Source: Viridilinea sp964592425
Lineage (GTDB): Bacteria; Chloroflexota; Chloroflexia; Chloroflexales; Chloroflexaceae
Reading direction: 5' to 3'
NCBI GenBank assembly: GCA_964592425.1
Contig: CAZQCG010000012.1
Span: 1 to 64,000, forward strand
Length of the DNA: 64,000 bases
The notes below the pieces were generated by a model. It was not told where the DNA came from, did no database searches, and was given only the letters and a program-made list of their open reading frames with translations. Shown here in pieces: positions 34,447-44,109 of this stretch; position 1 is the stretch's first letter, and every line of letters starts with the position of its first letter. Both the position numbers and the translations under genes were made by a program.

Positions 34447-35097
34447 TCACCCGCGGGGAGGGGTGACGCGCCGTTCAAACGCACCAAACAGCAGATCGCT
34501 CAGCAGGGCCAGCAGGGCCACAGGCAACGCCCCGAGCAGCATGATCCGCGGTTGGAAGAGGGCAAAGCCGCGGGTGATGAAGATGCCCAGACCCCCGGCA
34601 CCAATAAAGGCAGCCAGGGTTGCACTGGCGATCACCTCGACGGTGGCAATGCGTATGCCAGCAATGATCGCTGGCAGGGCCAGGGGCAGTTCAACCTGGA
34701 GCAACAACTGGCGTGAGGTCATACCCATCGCATGGGCCGCTTCGATCACCGCCCGCTCAAGGTTGAGGAGGCCAGCATAGACATTGATCAGCACCGGCGG
34801 CAGGGCGAGGACCGTAAGGGCGACCAGGGCCGAACCAAAGCCGGTGCCCAGGTAGGGCAGGGCCAGAAAAAGAATGGCCAGGCTGGGAATGAGGCGCAGG
34901 GTACCAACCAGGTTGAGCGCCGGTTGGGCCGGGCCGGGATGATGAGCGGCCCAGATGCCCAGCGGCAAGCCGATCAGGATGCTCAACCCCAGGGCACTGC
35001 TGCTGAGCATAAGATGGCGTCCGAGCTCGCTCCAGAACCTGGCCTGATTATCCAGGTAGTAGGCGTAGGTCTGGGCAAGCAGTTCGAACAGGGCCAT
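34447..35097 (-). CDS. Osmolyte ABC permease (first)
   Basis: A 216-residue permease paralogous to 31827-32441. The EAA loop is EAAHAMGMTSRQLLLQVELPLALPAIIAG. Pairs of unequal permeases flanking the binding protein and ATPase are typical of OpuB/OpuC operons. The start overlaps the malQ stop by one base (TGATG), so the transporter is translated from a message that begins with malQ; maltodextrin breakdown and osmolyte uptake may be expressed together. Confidence 0.87.
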   Translation of the reverse strand: MALFELLAQTYAYYLDNQARFWSELGRHLMLSSSALGLSILIGLPLGIWAAHHPGPAQPALNLVGTLRLIPSLAILFLALPYLGTGFGSALVALTVLALPPVLINVYAGLLNLERAVIEAAHAMGMTSRQLLLQVELPLALPAIIAGIRIATVEVIASATLAAFIGAGGLGIFITRGFALFQPRIMLLGALPVALLALLSDLLFGAFERRVTPPRG

Positions 35098-36656
35098 CAG
35101 GGATCACCTGGTGCATACTCAAGCTCGTCGGGTTCGGGCTCCGGTTTGAGTGCAGCTGGCAGACGGTCGTAGAGACTGGTGAAGAGGCGCAGGCCAGCGG
35201 CAACCCCCTGGTTGAGCGCCTCGGCGCGGAAGCGCCAGCTCCAGTTTGCGCCCAGCTGGCCAGGGGTATTCATACGCGCATCGGCATCAAGGCGCAGCAC
35301 ATCCTGGAAGGGGATCACCGCCAGATCAGCCACCGACATCAGCGCCACCCGCAATAGATCCCAGGCGATATCGCTGCCGTCACGGCCAAGGTAGGCGCGC
35401 ACCTGCTCACGCACCTCTTCGTCAAGTTCGGCGAACCAGCCAACCGTGGTGGTATTGTCGTGGGTGCCGGTATAAACCACACTGTTACGGGTATGATTAT
35501 GCGGCAGGTAGAGATTGTCGCTGGTACCACCGAAAGCGAACTGGAGGACGATCATGCCGGGGAAGGCAAACTGCTCACGCAGGGCATGAACATCGGGGGT
35601 GATCAGGCCGAGATCTTCGGCGATGATCGGCAGGCTGCCGAACTCCTGCTCGATGCGGCTGAAGAGAGCCGCGCCCGGGCCGCGCACCCAGCGCCCGTTG
35701 ATCGCGGTCGTCTCATCGGCAGGCACCTCCCAGTAGGCCGCAAAGCCACGGAAGTGGTCGAGGCGCAGCAGATCAACCTGGGTGAAAGCGGCCCGCAGGC
35801 GAGCGACCCACCAGGCATAACCATCCTCGGCCATCTGTGGCCAGCGGTAGAGGGGATTGCCCCAGAGCTGGCCGGTAGCACTGAAGTAGTCCGGCGGCAC
35901 CCCGGCTACCACTGTGGGCCGACTCTCGGCGTCGAGGTAGAAGAGCTCGGGGTTGGCCCAGACATCGGCGCTATCATAAGCGACGAAGATGGGCGCATCA
36001 CCGATGATCTTGATCGCCCGCTCATTAGCATAGGCTTTGAGTGGGAGCCATTGCTGGAAGAAGAGGAACTGGAGGTACTGCTGGATCTCGATGGCAACCG
36101 CATGCTCCTGGCGCGCCTGCGTCAGAGCCGCTGGCTCACGCGCCCGCAACTCAGGTGCCCAATGGTTCCAGGCCTGGCCGCCATGGGCCTCTTTCAGAGC
36201 CATAAAGAGGGCATAGTCATCAAGCCAGACGCGGTTGGAGTGACAGAACTCGCTAAAGGCGGCGTTGAGCTCGGGATCAACCCCATGGCGCATCCGCTCA
36301 TAGCTACGGTACAAAAGCGGCAGCTTGAAGCCGATCACCTCGCCATAATTGACCTGGTCGATCGCGAGATGGTAATGGCCGGACGCCTCGACTACCTCGT
36401 CGTAGCTGAGCAGTCCACGTTTGATCAGCTGATCGAGGCTGATCAAGAGTGGGTTGCCAGCGAAGGCCGAGAAAGCCTGGTAGGGCGAATCACCATAGCC
36501 GGTCGGGCCGAGGGGTAAGATCTGCCAGAGACTCTGGCCGGCGGCGACTAAAAAGTCGACGAACTGGTAGGCGACCGGACCGAGGTCGCCGATGCCCCAC
36601 GGGCTGGGCAGTGAAGTCGGGTGCAGCAGCAGGCCGCTTGATCGGGTAAAGCCCAT
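35097..36656 (-). CDS. malQ: 4-alpha-glucanotransferase
   Basis: A 519-residue GH77 enzyme that transfers 1,4-glucan segments (amylomaltase, disproportionating enzyme). Characteristic sequences are SSGLLLHPTSLPSPWGIGDLG at the start, LLRLDHFRGF with the nucleophile Asp near residue 294, IIAEDLG with the acid/base Glu near 345 and YTGTHDNTTTVGW with the stabilising Asp near 395. Length is normal. AGAGGGAAAGA precedes the ATG. It works in glycogen or maltodextrin turnover. Confidence 0.96.
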   Translation of the reverse strand: MGFTRSSGLLLHPTSLPSPWGIGDLGPVAYQFVDFLVAAGQSLWQILPLGPTGYGDSPYQAFSAFAGNPLLISLDQLIKRGLLSYDEVVEASGHYHLAIDQVNYGEVIGFKLPLLYRSYERMRHGVDPELNAAFSEFCHSNRVWLDDYALFMALKEAHGGQAWNHWAPELRAREPAALTQARQEHAVAIEIQQYLQFLFFQQWLPLKAYANERAIKIIGDAPIFVAYDSADVWANPELFYLDAESRPTVVAGVPPDYFSATGQLWGNPLYRWPQMAEDGYAWWVARLRAAFTQVDLLRLDHFRGFAAYWEVPADETTAINGRWVRGPGAALFSRIEQEFGSLPIIAEDLGLITPDVHALREQFAFPGMIVLQFAFGGTSDNLYLPHNHTRNSVVYTGTHDNTTTVGWFAELDEEVREQVRAYLGRDGSDIAWDLLRVALMSVADLAVIPFQDVLRLDADARMNTPGQLGANWSWRFRAEALNQGVAAGLRLFTSLYDRLPAALKPEPEPDELEYAPGDP

Positions 36657-36785
36657 TCTTTCCCTCTTGCTAGCGCAGATGGCTTTAGCGCACTATTGTA
36701 GCACAGGCCGTCTCTCTGCACCGCCAGGGTGGAATCTGTGTATCATGGTCTTCTGTGTCAGCTTTCTGGTAGGAAATACACCGCG

Positions 36786-39700
36786 TTGATTCCCGTTCTC
36801 CACGGCACATGGCTCCCTGAGCTCAAGCGCTTCTGGCTCTGGGGTGAGGCAGCGACCGCAAGCAGTCGCCGGAGCCGGAAGACCAAAGCGGCCCCGCATC
36901 CCTTCCAGCTTGGGGTTGAAGCATTGCAGGCACGGCTGGCCAGCCTGCCCGGCTGGGCCGCAGCGCCACCGCCAGGCCGTGAGTTGACGATCTGGCTGCC
37001 CTCACTTGGCGGTGCGCCCCTACCCTTGCGTGAGCAGCGTGCGGCCGGGGCTGAGGTGCCCGCAGGCGCGCCGGAACTGGCTGCATGGCGCGTGCATGGC
37101 CTTTTGCTCAGCCCCGCTCAGGCCATCGAACTGCTGCTGGCCCTTGGCGAACAGCGGGAGGCCGGGACCGACCTGCGGGCCTGGCGGGTTGCCGCCCTGC
37201 TCGCCTTTGAGATCATCGTCAGCCAGGACTACCTGCCGGCCCTCAGCCGTGACGGCCATCGCCTGCGGGCCCTCTGGCAGCCACGCCCCACTCCGGCAAC
37301 TGTACGCACAATCGCGGCCCTGGGTCGCGCCCTACCGCCCCTCTGTCGCGCAGTGTGCGCGGATCATCAGGCAGCACCGACACCGCAGGCGCTGATCGAC
37401 AGCTTTCTTGCCACCAGCGTTGATGACCTCGTCCGCACGCTTGCCGCCGCCGAGCCAACCACGGCGGGGCAGATCACCGCCTGGCAGCAGGCACCAGGCA
37501 GCCCCGCCGGGGCCTGGATGGCCGCCTTGCTCGGCCCCGAGCCAACGCTGCCCTTGCGCGGACGGGCCGCCGATGAGCTCTTTAGCGCCTGGCAGACCTG
37601 GGCCGGTCAGACCGAGGTGGCTGGTGATGAGGTCTTTCGGATTACCTTCCGCCTCGAACCGCCCAGCGACCCGACCAGGCCCTGGCTGCTCAGTTATCTG
37701 CTCCAGGCGGTCGATGAGCCGAGCCTGCTGGTGCCAGCCGCCCAGATCTGGCGCGAGCGCGGCCAACTCTTTAGCTACCTGGATCGCCGCTTCGCCCATC
37801 CCCAGGAGCGCCTGTTGCGCGGGTTGGGCTTTGCCGCCCGCCTGGTACCGGCCATCGAGCGCAGCCTGCACGACCGCGCCCCCGATCATGCCGTCCTTAA
37901 TAATGAAGAGAGCTTCGCCTTCCTGCGTGAGGCGGCCGCGTTGCTTGAGCAGAGTGGTTTCACAGTGCTGGTGCCCGCCTGGTGGCGTGGCAATGGCCAG
38001 ATCCAGGCCCGTCTGCGCAGCGGCAAACGCAAACAGAAGGGCAAGGGCCGTGACGGCGAGAGCAGCCTGAGCCTCAACACGATGCTCAACTTTCAGTGGG
38101 AGTTGAGCATTGGCGATCAGCCTATCGAACGCAGCGAGTTCGAGCGCCTGGTCGCCCTCAAACAACCCCTGGTGCAGGTGCGTGGCCAGTGGGTCGCCCT
38201 TGACCCGGCGGAGATGCAGCGCGCCCTGGCCCTCTTTAAGCGCGGCCTCGACTTGAGCACTGCCGAAGTGTTGCGCCTGGGGCTTGAAGGGGCCGAGCCG
38301 CCACTACCCGGCGGGATCGCCTATGGCGGCATTCAACTTGAGGGTGAACTGGACGACCTGCTCCTCGGCCTGAGCGGCGCACGCCAGCTTGAGCAACTGC
38401 CCCAACCGCCCGACTTTGTCGGCGAACTGCGCCCCTACCAACTGCGTGGCTTCGCCTGGCTCGCCTTTATGCGCCGGGTCGGCCTGGGGGCATGCCTCGC
38501 CGACGACATGGGCCTCGGCAAGACCCTCCAGACGATTGCCCTGCTGCTGCACGACCGTGAACACCGTCCCACTGCTGGCCCCAGCCTGCTGGTCTGCCCC
38601 ACCTCGGTGGTCGGCAACTGGCAGCGCGAGCTGGCCCGCTTCGCCCCCCGCCTGCGCGTGCATATCCATCAGGGGGCTGAGCGCCTGCGGGGCGATGAAC
38701 TGGCCGCGACGACCACCAGCCACGACCTGACCATCACCAGCTACCCTCTGCTTGCCCGTGACCGCGAGACACTCACCGCCATCCCCTGGCGGCTCAGCAT
38801 CCTCGATGAAGCGCAGAACATCAAGAATAGCGAGACCCGGCAGCACCAGGCAGCCCGGGCGCTGCAAGCCGAAGGGCGCATTGCCCTGACCGGCACACCG
38901 GTTGAGAACCGGCTGAGCGAACTCTGGAGCATCTTCGCCTTTCTCAATCCTGGCTACCTGGGCAACGAGAGCGAGTTTCGCCGCAGCTTCGCCCGCCCGA
39001 TCGAGCGTGCCGGCGATGCCGTCAGCGCCGAGCGTCTGCGCCGGCTCACCGGCCCCTTCATTCTGCGCCGCCTCAAAACCGACGCGACGATCATCAACGA
39101 CCTGCCCGCCAAGATCGAGATGAAGGTCTACGTGCCGCTGACCCAGGAGCAGGCCACGCTCTATGAGGCCAGCGTGCGCGAGGCCCTGGCGGCGATTGAA
39201 CAGGCCGAGCAGGAGGGCGAGCAGACCCGCCGGCGCGGGCTGGTGCTGGCTATGCTCACCCGGCTCAAGCAGATCTGCAACCACCCGGCCCACTTCCTCA
39301 AAGACAACTCTGTCCTTGAGGGCCGTTCGGGTAAACTCAACCGCCTGGCCGAGATGCTCGAAGAGGTGCTGGCGGCCCAGGATCGCGCCCTGATCTTCAC
39401 CCAGTTTGCCGAAATGGGCACGCTCTTACAACACTACCTCAGCGAGCGGCTCTTCGCCGAGACGCTCTTCCTGCATGGTGGCACGCCCGCCAGGCAGCGC
39501 GACACGCTGGTACGCCAGTTCCAGGCCCCCGCGGGGCCACCCTTCTTCATCCTCTCACTCAAGGCAGGTGGCGTGGGCCTCAACCTGACCCGCGCCAGCC
39601 ATGTTTTTCACTTCGACCGCTGGTGGAACCCGGCAGTTGAGGATCAGGCCACCGACCGCGCCTTCCGCATCGGTCAGGTACGCCATGTGCAGGTCCACAA

Positions 39701-39866
39701 GTTTGTCTGCGGCGGAACGTTGGAAGAGAAGATCGACGGGATGATCGAGGGCAAGCGCGCCCTGGCCGCCCAGGTACTTGGTGCAGGCGAAGCCTGGCTC
39801 ACCGAACTGAGCACCAACCAGCTACGCGACCTGGTCGCCCTGCGGCGCGAAGAGATCAGCGACTGA
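36786..39866 (+). CDS. SNF2-family ATPase/helicase
   Basis: A protein of 1026 residues (from TTG 36786) with an N-terminal regulatory half and a C-terminal SNF2 motor: LADDMGLGKTLQT, ILDEAQNIKN (DEAQ box), LTGTPVENRL, SLKAGGVGLNLTRA and DRAFRIGQ. It is the bacterial SNF2 type with an N-terminal SNF2-associated domain. AGGAAA lies 10 nt before the TTG and the conserved LIPVLHGTWLP begins there; an ATG at 36729 would add 19 residues. The SWIM-domain gene follows by 12 bp, a recurrent partner. Remodelling of protein-DNA complexes is the expected role. Confidence 0.92.
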   Translation: MIPVLHGTWLPELKRFWLWGEAATASSRRSRKTKAAPHPFQLGVEALQARLASLPGWAAAPPPGRELTIWLPSLGGAPLPLREQRAAGAEVPAGAPELAAWRVHGLLLSPAQAIELLLALGEQREAGTDLRAWRVAALLAFEIIVSQDYLPALSRDGHRLRALWQPRPTPATVRTIAALGRALPPLCRAVCADHQAAPTPQALIDSFLATSVDDLVRTLAAAEPTTAGQITAWQQAPGSPAGAWMAALLGPEPTLPLRGRAADELFSAWQTWAGQTEVAGDEVFRITFRLEPPSDPTRPWLLSYLLQAVDEPSLLVPAAQIWRERGQLFSYLDRRFAHPQERLLRGLGFAARLVPAIERSLHDRAPDHAVLNNEESFAFLREAAALLEQSGFTVLVPAWWRGNGQIQARLRSGKRKQKGKGRDGESSLSLNTMLNFQWELSIGDQPIERSEFERLVALKQPLVQVRGQWVALDPAEMQRALALFKRGLDLSTAEVLRLGLEGAEPPLPGGIAYGGIQLEGELDDLLLGLSGARQLEQLPQPPDFVGELRPYQLRGFAWLAFMRRVGLGACLADDMGLGKTLQTIALLLHDREHRPTAGPSLLVCPTSVVGNWQRELARFAPRLRVHIHQGAERLRGDELAATTTSHDLTITSYPLLARDRETLTAIPWRLSILDEAQNIKNSETRQHQAARALQAEGRIALTGTPVENRLSELWSIFAFLNPGYLGNESEFRRSFARPIERAGDAVSAERLRRLTGPFILRRLKTDATIINDLPAKIEMKVYVPLTQEQATLYEASVREALAAIEQAEQEGEQTRRRGLVLAMLTRLKQICNHPAHFLKDNSVLEGRSGKLNRLAEMLEEVLAAQDRALIFTQFAEMGTLLQHYLSERLFAETLFLHGGTPARQRDTLVRQFQAPAGPPFFILSLKAGGVGLNLTRASHVFHFDRWWNPAVEDQATDRAFRIGQVRHVQVHKFVCGGTLEEKIDGMIEGKRALAAQVLGAGEAWLTELSTNQLRDLVALRREEISD

Positions 39867-39878
39867 GAAGGAGAGTCT

Positions 39879-40757
39879 ATGCCGCGACGACGCTACACGG
39901 ACGACTGGCCCGAATATCGTCCACGCCTGCCTGCCGACGGGATTAAGGCGAAGAGTCAGCGCGGCGACTTTGGGGCCTCGTGGTGGAGCAAACGCTGGAT
40001 CAGCGTGCTCGAAGGCTTCGGCTACGGCAGTCGGCTGACCCGTGGACGCACCTATGCCCGGGGCGGGGCTGTGCTGTCGATCACAATCAACCCCGGCCAG
40101 GTCACTGCAAAGGTTCAAGGCTCACGTCCTTCACCCTACAACGTCAGCATTAGCCTGACGCCGCTGAACGATCAACAGTGGGAGCAGGCCATTGCGGCGA
40201 TGGCTGAACAGGCGATCTTCGCGGCGAGCCTGCTGGCTGGTGAGATGCCGCGCACAATTGAAGAAGCCTTCGACGCCGTCAAGCTACCCCTCTTTCCCCG
40301 CAGCTCAGCCGACCTACGCACACACTGCTCGTGCCCCGACTCAGCCAACCCCTGCAAACATATTGCAGCCGTACACTATCTGCTCGGTGAGCGTTTTGAT
40401 GCAGACCCCTTTCTGCTTTTCGCGCTGCGCGGGCGCAACCAGGAGCAGATCGGTGCGGCCCTGCGCAGCCTGCGCGCCAACAATACGATAGCCGAGCTTG
40501 AGGCAGCACCACTGGTGCCAGCCATTGTGGTGCCCCCGCTGGCCGAACTGTTGGCCTGTTTTGATGAGCCCGGCACCGACCTGGGTCAACTTGTGCCAAG
40601 CATAAGCGCGCCCACGCTGGAGTTGGCACTTATGCGCCGCATGGGCAGCCCACCAGCCGGGCTAGAGGCGGCCCTGAGCGCACACTACCGCCGGATGACC
40701 CAGGCAGCGCTCGAGCGCCTTTTTACCGGCCAGGCTGAGCCCAGAGATAGCGTATGA
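39879..40757 (+). CDS. SWIM zinc-finger protein
   Basis: A 292-residue protein with a SWIM zinc finger, HCSCPDSANPCKHIAAVHY at about residues 148-166, the CxCx(n)CxH pattern. The N-terminal part (WWSKRWISVLEGFGYGSRLTRGRTYARGG) is conserved in bacterial SWIM proteins next to SNF2 genes. SWIM domains bind DNA or proteins; here the product is most likely a partner of the SNF2 ATPase. GAAGGAGAG precedes the ATG, and its end overlaps the ABC gene by 4 bp. Confidence 0.9.
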   Translation: MPRRRYTDDWPEYRPRLPADGIKAKSQRGDFGASWWSKRWISVLEGFGYGSRLTRGRTYARGGAVLSITINPGQVTAKVQGSRPSPYNVSISLTPLNDQQWEQAIAAMAEQAIFAASLLAGEMPRTIEEAFDAVKLPLFPRSSADLRTHCSCPDSANPCKHIAAVHYLLGERFDADPFLLFALRGRNQEQIGAALRSLRANNTIAELEAAPLVPAIVVPPLAELLACFDEPGTDLGQLVPSISAPTLELALMRRMGSPPAGLEAALSAHYRRMTQAALERLFTGQAEPRDSV

Positions 40758-42610
40758 ACCAACATAGACGCCGCATCCACCGCGTTGAGCAGATCTCGGC
40801 GCGTGAGCGCCTGGGCCAGATGCATTTGCTGCCACGAACGCTCAAGCTCGTGTGGGCGGCTGCGCCTGTCTGGACAGCGATTTCGCTCGTGTTGATGGTA
40901 ATCCAGGGCCTACTGCCGCTTGCCTCAGTCTACCTGACCCGGCAAGTCGTCAATGCCCTGGTGGTCATCGTTGGGCAGCCTGGCGACCCGAATGTTTTGC
41001 TGCCAGCACTCACCACCGTCGTCCTCATGGGCCTGGTAACGCTGCTCAGCGGGGTCTTGGGCCATGTGAGCAACTATGTGCAGGCGGCCCAGGGCGAACA
41101 GGTGCGCGACCAGATGTACCAGCAAATTCACAGCCAGGCCATGGCCCTGGATATGGGTTTTTTTGAGTCGCCGTTTTACTACGACCAATTGCAACGAGCC
41201 AGCATTGACGCAATTGAGCGCCCATTGGGCTTAGTCCAGAGCTTGAGCCGCTTGCTGCAGAACATGTTGACCCTGGTGGCGATGGCCGGGGTGCTCTTGA
41301 GCTTTGCCTGGTGGTTGCCGCTGGCCCTGCTGGCGGCTGGCCTGCCGGCCCTGGCCGTGGCCATCCAGGGGGTTGTGCTCTTTCATCGCTGGCGGCGCAA
41401 ACATACGATCGACGAGCGACGCCTGATCTACTATAACCGTACCCTGATCCTTGACGAAGCCGCCCCGGAGTTACGCATCTTCGGGCTGGGTCCGCGTTTT
41501 GCCGATGTCTACAACATTCTACGCCGCAGCCTGCGGGGCGAACGGCTGGCCCTGATGCGTACGCAGATGTTTGGGCAGATAGGCGCACTGCTGGTGGCCC
41601 TGCTAAGTATGGCCGCAACCATGGCCTGGATCATCTGGCAGGCGCTTCAGGGACGCTTCAGCCTGGGCGACATCGCCATGCTCTTCCAATCCATGTCGAT
41701 CGGGCAAGGCTTGATCCAGAGTCTGCTCGGTGGGATCAGCGAAATCTACCGCAACTTGCTCTTCCTCGACGACCTCTTCGCCTTTCTCGAGCTTGAGCCG
41801 GTGCTCCGCGACCCGGTGACGCCACAGCCTATGCCCGACGGTTTGCGCGAGGGGATCGAGCTGCGGGCGATCCGCTTCAGCTACCCCTACAGCGAGCGGA
41901 CAGCCCTCGATGGCTTCAACCTGCACATTCCGGCTGGCCAGGTGGTGGCGATTGTTGGTGAAAACGGTGCTGGCAAGAGTACCCTGATCAAGCTGCTCTG
42001 CCGTTTCTACGACCCGGAGCTAGGCACGATCAGCTGGGACGGGGTTGACCTGCGGGCGGTGCGCCAACAGGAGCTACGCCAGCGCATCAGTGTGCTCTTT
42101 CAGCAGCCAATAGCCTATCACGAGACCGTCGCCGACAATATTGCCTTTGGCGATTATGCCAGTCGGCCTGACCAGGCCCTGATTGAACAAGCGGCCCAGG
42201 CCGCCGGGGCAACTGAGGTGATCGCAAAGTTACCGCAGGGCTATGCGACCATCCTGGGCAAATGGTTCGGCTACACCCAACTCAGTACCGGCGAATGGCA
42301 ACGCATCGCCCTGGCGCGGGCCTTCGTGCGCCAGGCCGACCTGGTCATCCTTGATGAGCCAACCAGCGCGATGGACTCGTGGGCCGAGAATGACTGGATG
42401 CACCGCTTCCGCAACCTGGTCAACGGGCGCACGGCGTTGATCATTACCCACCGTTTTACGACCGCGATGCAGGCTGACGTCATCCATGTCATGCAGAGTG
42501 GGCGCATCGTCGAGTCGGGTTCACATGCCGAACTGATCGCCCGCAACGGCCCCTATGCCCAATCTTGGCGGCAACAGATACACGAGGCTGAACAGCAGGC
42601 CGCTATGTGA
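40754..42610 (+). CDS. ABC exporter (fused membrane and ATPase domains)
   Basis: A 618-residue half-transporter: about six helices in residues 30-330, then an ATPase domain with Walker A GENGAGKST near residue 396 and Walker B VILDEPTSAMD near 533. The signature is LSTGEWQR where the usual is LSGGQ or LSGGE, a variant like those of lantibiotic-type exporters. The substrate is not indicated; lipids or peptides are typical. It overlaps the SWIM gene by ATGA, an unusual link between an exporter and chromosomal DNA enzymes. Confidence 0.88.
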   Translation: MNQHRRRIHRVEQISARERLGQMHLLPRTLKLVWAAAPVWTAISLVLMVIQGLLPLASVYLTRQVVNALVVIVGQPGDPNVLLPALTTVVLMGLVTLLSGVLGHVSNYVQAAQGEQVRDQMYQQIHSQAMALDMGFFESPFYYDQLQRASIDAIERPLGLVQSLSRLLQNMLTLVAMAGVLLSFAWWLPLALLAAGLPALAVAIQGVVLFHRWRRKHTIDERRLIYYNRTLILDEAAPELRIFGLGPRFADVYNILRRSLRGERLALMRTQMFGQIGALLVALLSMAATMAWIIWQALQGRFSLGDIAMLFQSMSIGQGLIQSLLGGISEIYRNLLFLDDLFAFLELEPVLRDPVTPQPMPDGLREGIELRAIRFSYPYSERTALDGFNLHIPAGQVVAIVGENGAGKSTLIKLLCRFYDPELGTISWDGVDLRAVRQQELRQRISVLFQQPIAYHETVADNIAFGDYASRPDQALIEQAAQAAGATEVIAKLPQGYATILGKWFGYTQLSTGEWQRIALARAFVRQADLVILDEPTSAMDSWAENDWMHRFRNLVNGRTALIITHRFTTAMQADVIHVMQSGRIVESGSHAELIARNGPYAQSWRQQIHEAEQQAAM

Positions 42611-42625
42611 CCCCAGGCTCGCGCC

Positions 42626-43258
42626 TCAACGCCGCCCGGCCAGGAAGGCGGCACCTTTGCCCAGGCGCGAATTGATCGGCACCCCCGCCGCGCAGAGTGG
42701 GCATGCTTCGGCGGGGAAGCTCTCGAGCGGCACCTCGGCCAGGGCGTAAAGGGTCGGCGCGCCAAGTTGGGCTGCAGTCACCGCACCACGGTTGCAAAGC
42801 GCACCCAGGCCAACCACCGTACCGCCAGCAGCAGCAACCGCCGCCAGCACCATACGCGCCGAAAGGCCGGTGGTCAGGATATCTTCAACCACCAGCACGC
42901 GCTTTCCGGCCACCAGGGCATCATAGCCACGCCGAAAATGGCGCCGGCGCACCTCGCCCGCCTGCTCCTCTTCGGCATAGACCGCCAGCACCTCACGCCC
43001 GGTGAACGCACTCAGGTGATGAGCCGTCCACTGGGCCATAATCACCCCGCCCACCGTCGGGCCAGCTACAACCTCGACCCCGGACGCCCTGAACTGATCG
43101 GCGATGCGGGCACAGACAGCGCTTGTGGCGGCGGTGTGCGGATAGAGGGCATCTTTATTGACGTAGCTGCTGCCGTGGCGCCCCGAAGTATAGACCAGGT
43201 GGTCATCGGTTAGCAGAGCGCCCACCGAGGCGAGCAGCGTAAGCACATCGTTCTGCAT
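42626..43258 (-). CDS. pyrE: Orotate phosphoribosyltransferase
   Basis: A 210-residue type I phosphoribosyltransferase. The PRPP-binding loop is VLVVEDILTTGLSA near residue 119, and YTSGRHGSSYVNKDAL near 23 fits the orotate-binding N-terminal hood. PyrE joins orotate and PRPP in pyrimidine synthesis. A cysteine pair CPLC near residue 186 in the C-terminal extension is uncommon in PyrE. It ends 15 bp from the convergent ABC exporter gene. Confidence 0.85.
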   Translation of the reverse strand: MQNDVLTLLASVGALLTDDHLVYTSGRHGSSYVNKDALYPHTAATSAVCARIADQFRASGVEVVAGPTVGGVIMAQWTAHHLSAFTGREVLAVYAEEEQAGEVRRRHFRRGYDALVAGKRVLVVEDILTTGLSARMVLAAVAAAGGTVVGLGALCNRGAVTAAQLGAPTLYALAEVPLESFPAEACPLCAAGVPINSRLGKGAAFLAGRR

Positions 43259-43346
43259 AAGCTCTCCTGTACCGATCGGCCGACCCGGGCAAGCTACCCG
43301 GCATCGAAAGAGATCTACCCGCTTTCATCATCTGGCAAGCCCGCGC

Positions 43347-44063
43347 CTACAAGCCCAGGTAGGCGCTGCGCACATGGTCATTGTTGATCAAGTCGCGGGC
43401 CGAACCCTCAATCGCCGTGCGCCCCTGGGCGAGCACATAGCCATAGTCGCTCACCGTCAGCGACATCTGGACGTTCTGCTCGACCAGCAGGATGGTGATG
43501 CCCAACTCCTTGAGGCTCTTGAGATTATTGAAGAGTTTGAGCACCAGCACGGGGGCCAGACCCAGCGAAAGCTCGTCGATCAGCAGGAGCGTCGGCTCGG
43601 CCATAATGCCACGGCCCACGGCAAGCATCTGTTGCTCACCGCCGCTCATCGTGCTGGCCTTCTGGCTGGCCCGATCCTTCAGGCGTGGGAAGAAGCTGAA
43701 GACCCGCTCGAGATTGCGCTTGAGGTGGGGCCGGGCGCGCTGGTTGGTCGCGCCCAACTCGAGGTTCTCCTGCACAGTCATATCACCGAAGAGTTGACGC
43801 CCCTCGGGCACGAGCACCAGGCCCATCTCGGCCCGCCGGTGGGCGGCAAGACGGCTAATGTCGTGACCCTCGAAGCTGACCGTGCCACTCCAGGGCTTAA
43901 GCTGGCCCATCACGGTGCGCAAGAGCGTAGTTTTGCCGACACCATTGGCACCAACCAGGCAGGTCATCAGGCCCGCATCGAGCTTGAGACTGGCCCCCCA
44001 GAGGATCTGCACATCACCATAGCCTGAGGTAACATCATTCACTTCCAGCATAGCCATATGCAA
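43347..44063 (-). CDS. livF: Branched-chain amino-acid ABC transporter ATPase
   Basis: A 238-residue LivF-type ATPase: Walker A GANGVGKTT near residue 38, signature MSGGEQQML and Walker B LLLIDELSLGLAP (LivF shows the ELSLGLAP variant). It ends the livJHMGF operon and energises uptake of leucine, isoleucine, valine or related substrates. Confidence 0.92.
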   Translation of the reverse strand: MHMAMLEVNDVTSGYGDVQILWGASLKLDAGLMTCLVGANGVGKTTLLRTVMGQLKPWSGTVSFEGHDISRLAAHRRAEMGLVLVPEGRQLFGDMTVQENLELGATNQRARPHLKRNLERVFSFFPRLKDRASQKASTMSGGEQQMLAVGRGIMAEPTLLLIDELSLGLAPVLVLKLFNNLKSLKELGITILLVEQNVQMSLTVSDYGYVLAQGRTAIEGSARDLINNDHVRSAYLGL

Positions 44064-44109
44064 TCCCCTATCAGGAGAATAGCGTGTGCCAGGGAGGGCT
44101 GCGGCAACT

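Noticed and set aside
35460..36518. A 352-codon plus-strand frame over malQ
   Set aside because: It is antisense to a full-length GH77 enzyme with all catalytic motifs.
38304..39293. A 329-codon minus-strand frame within the SNF2 gene
   Set aside because: It is antisense to the SNF2 motor motifs.
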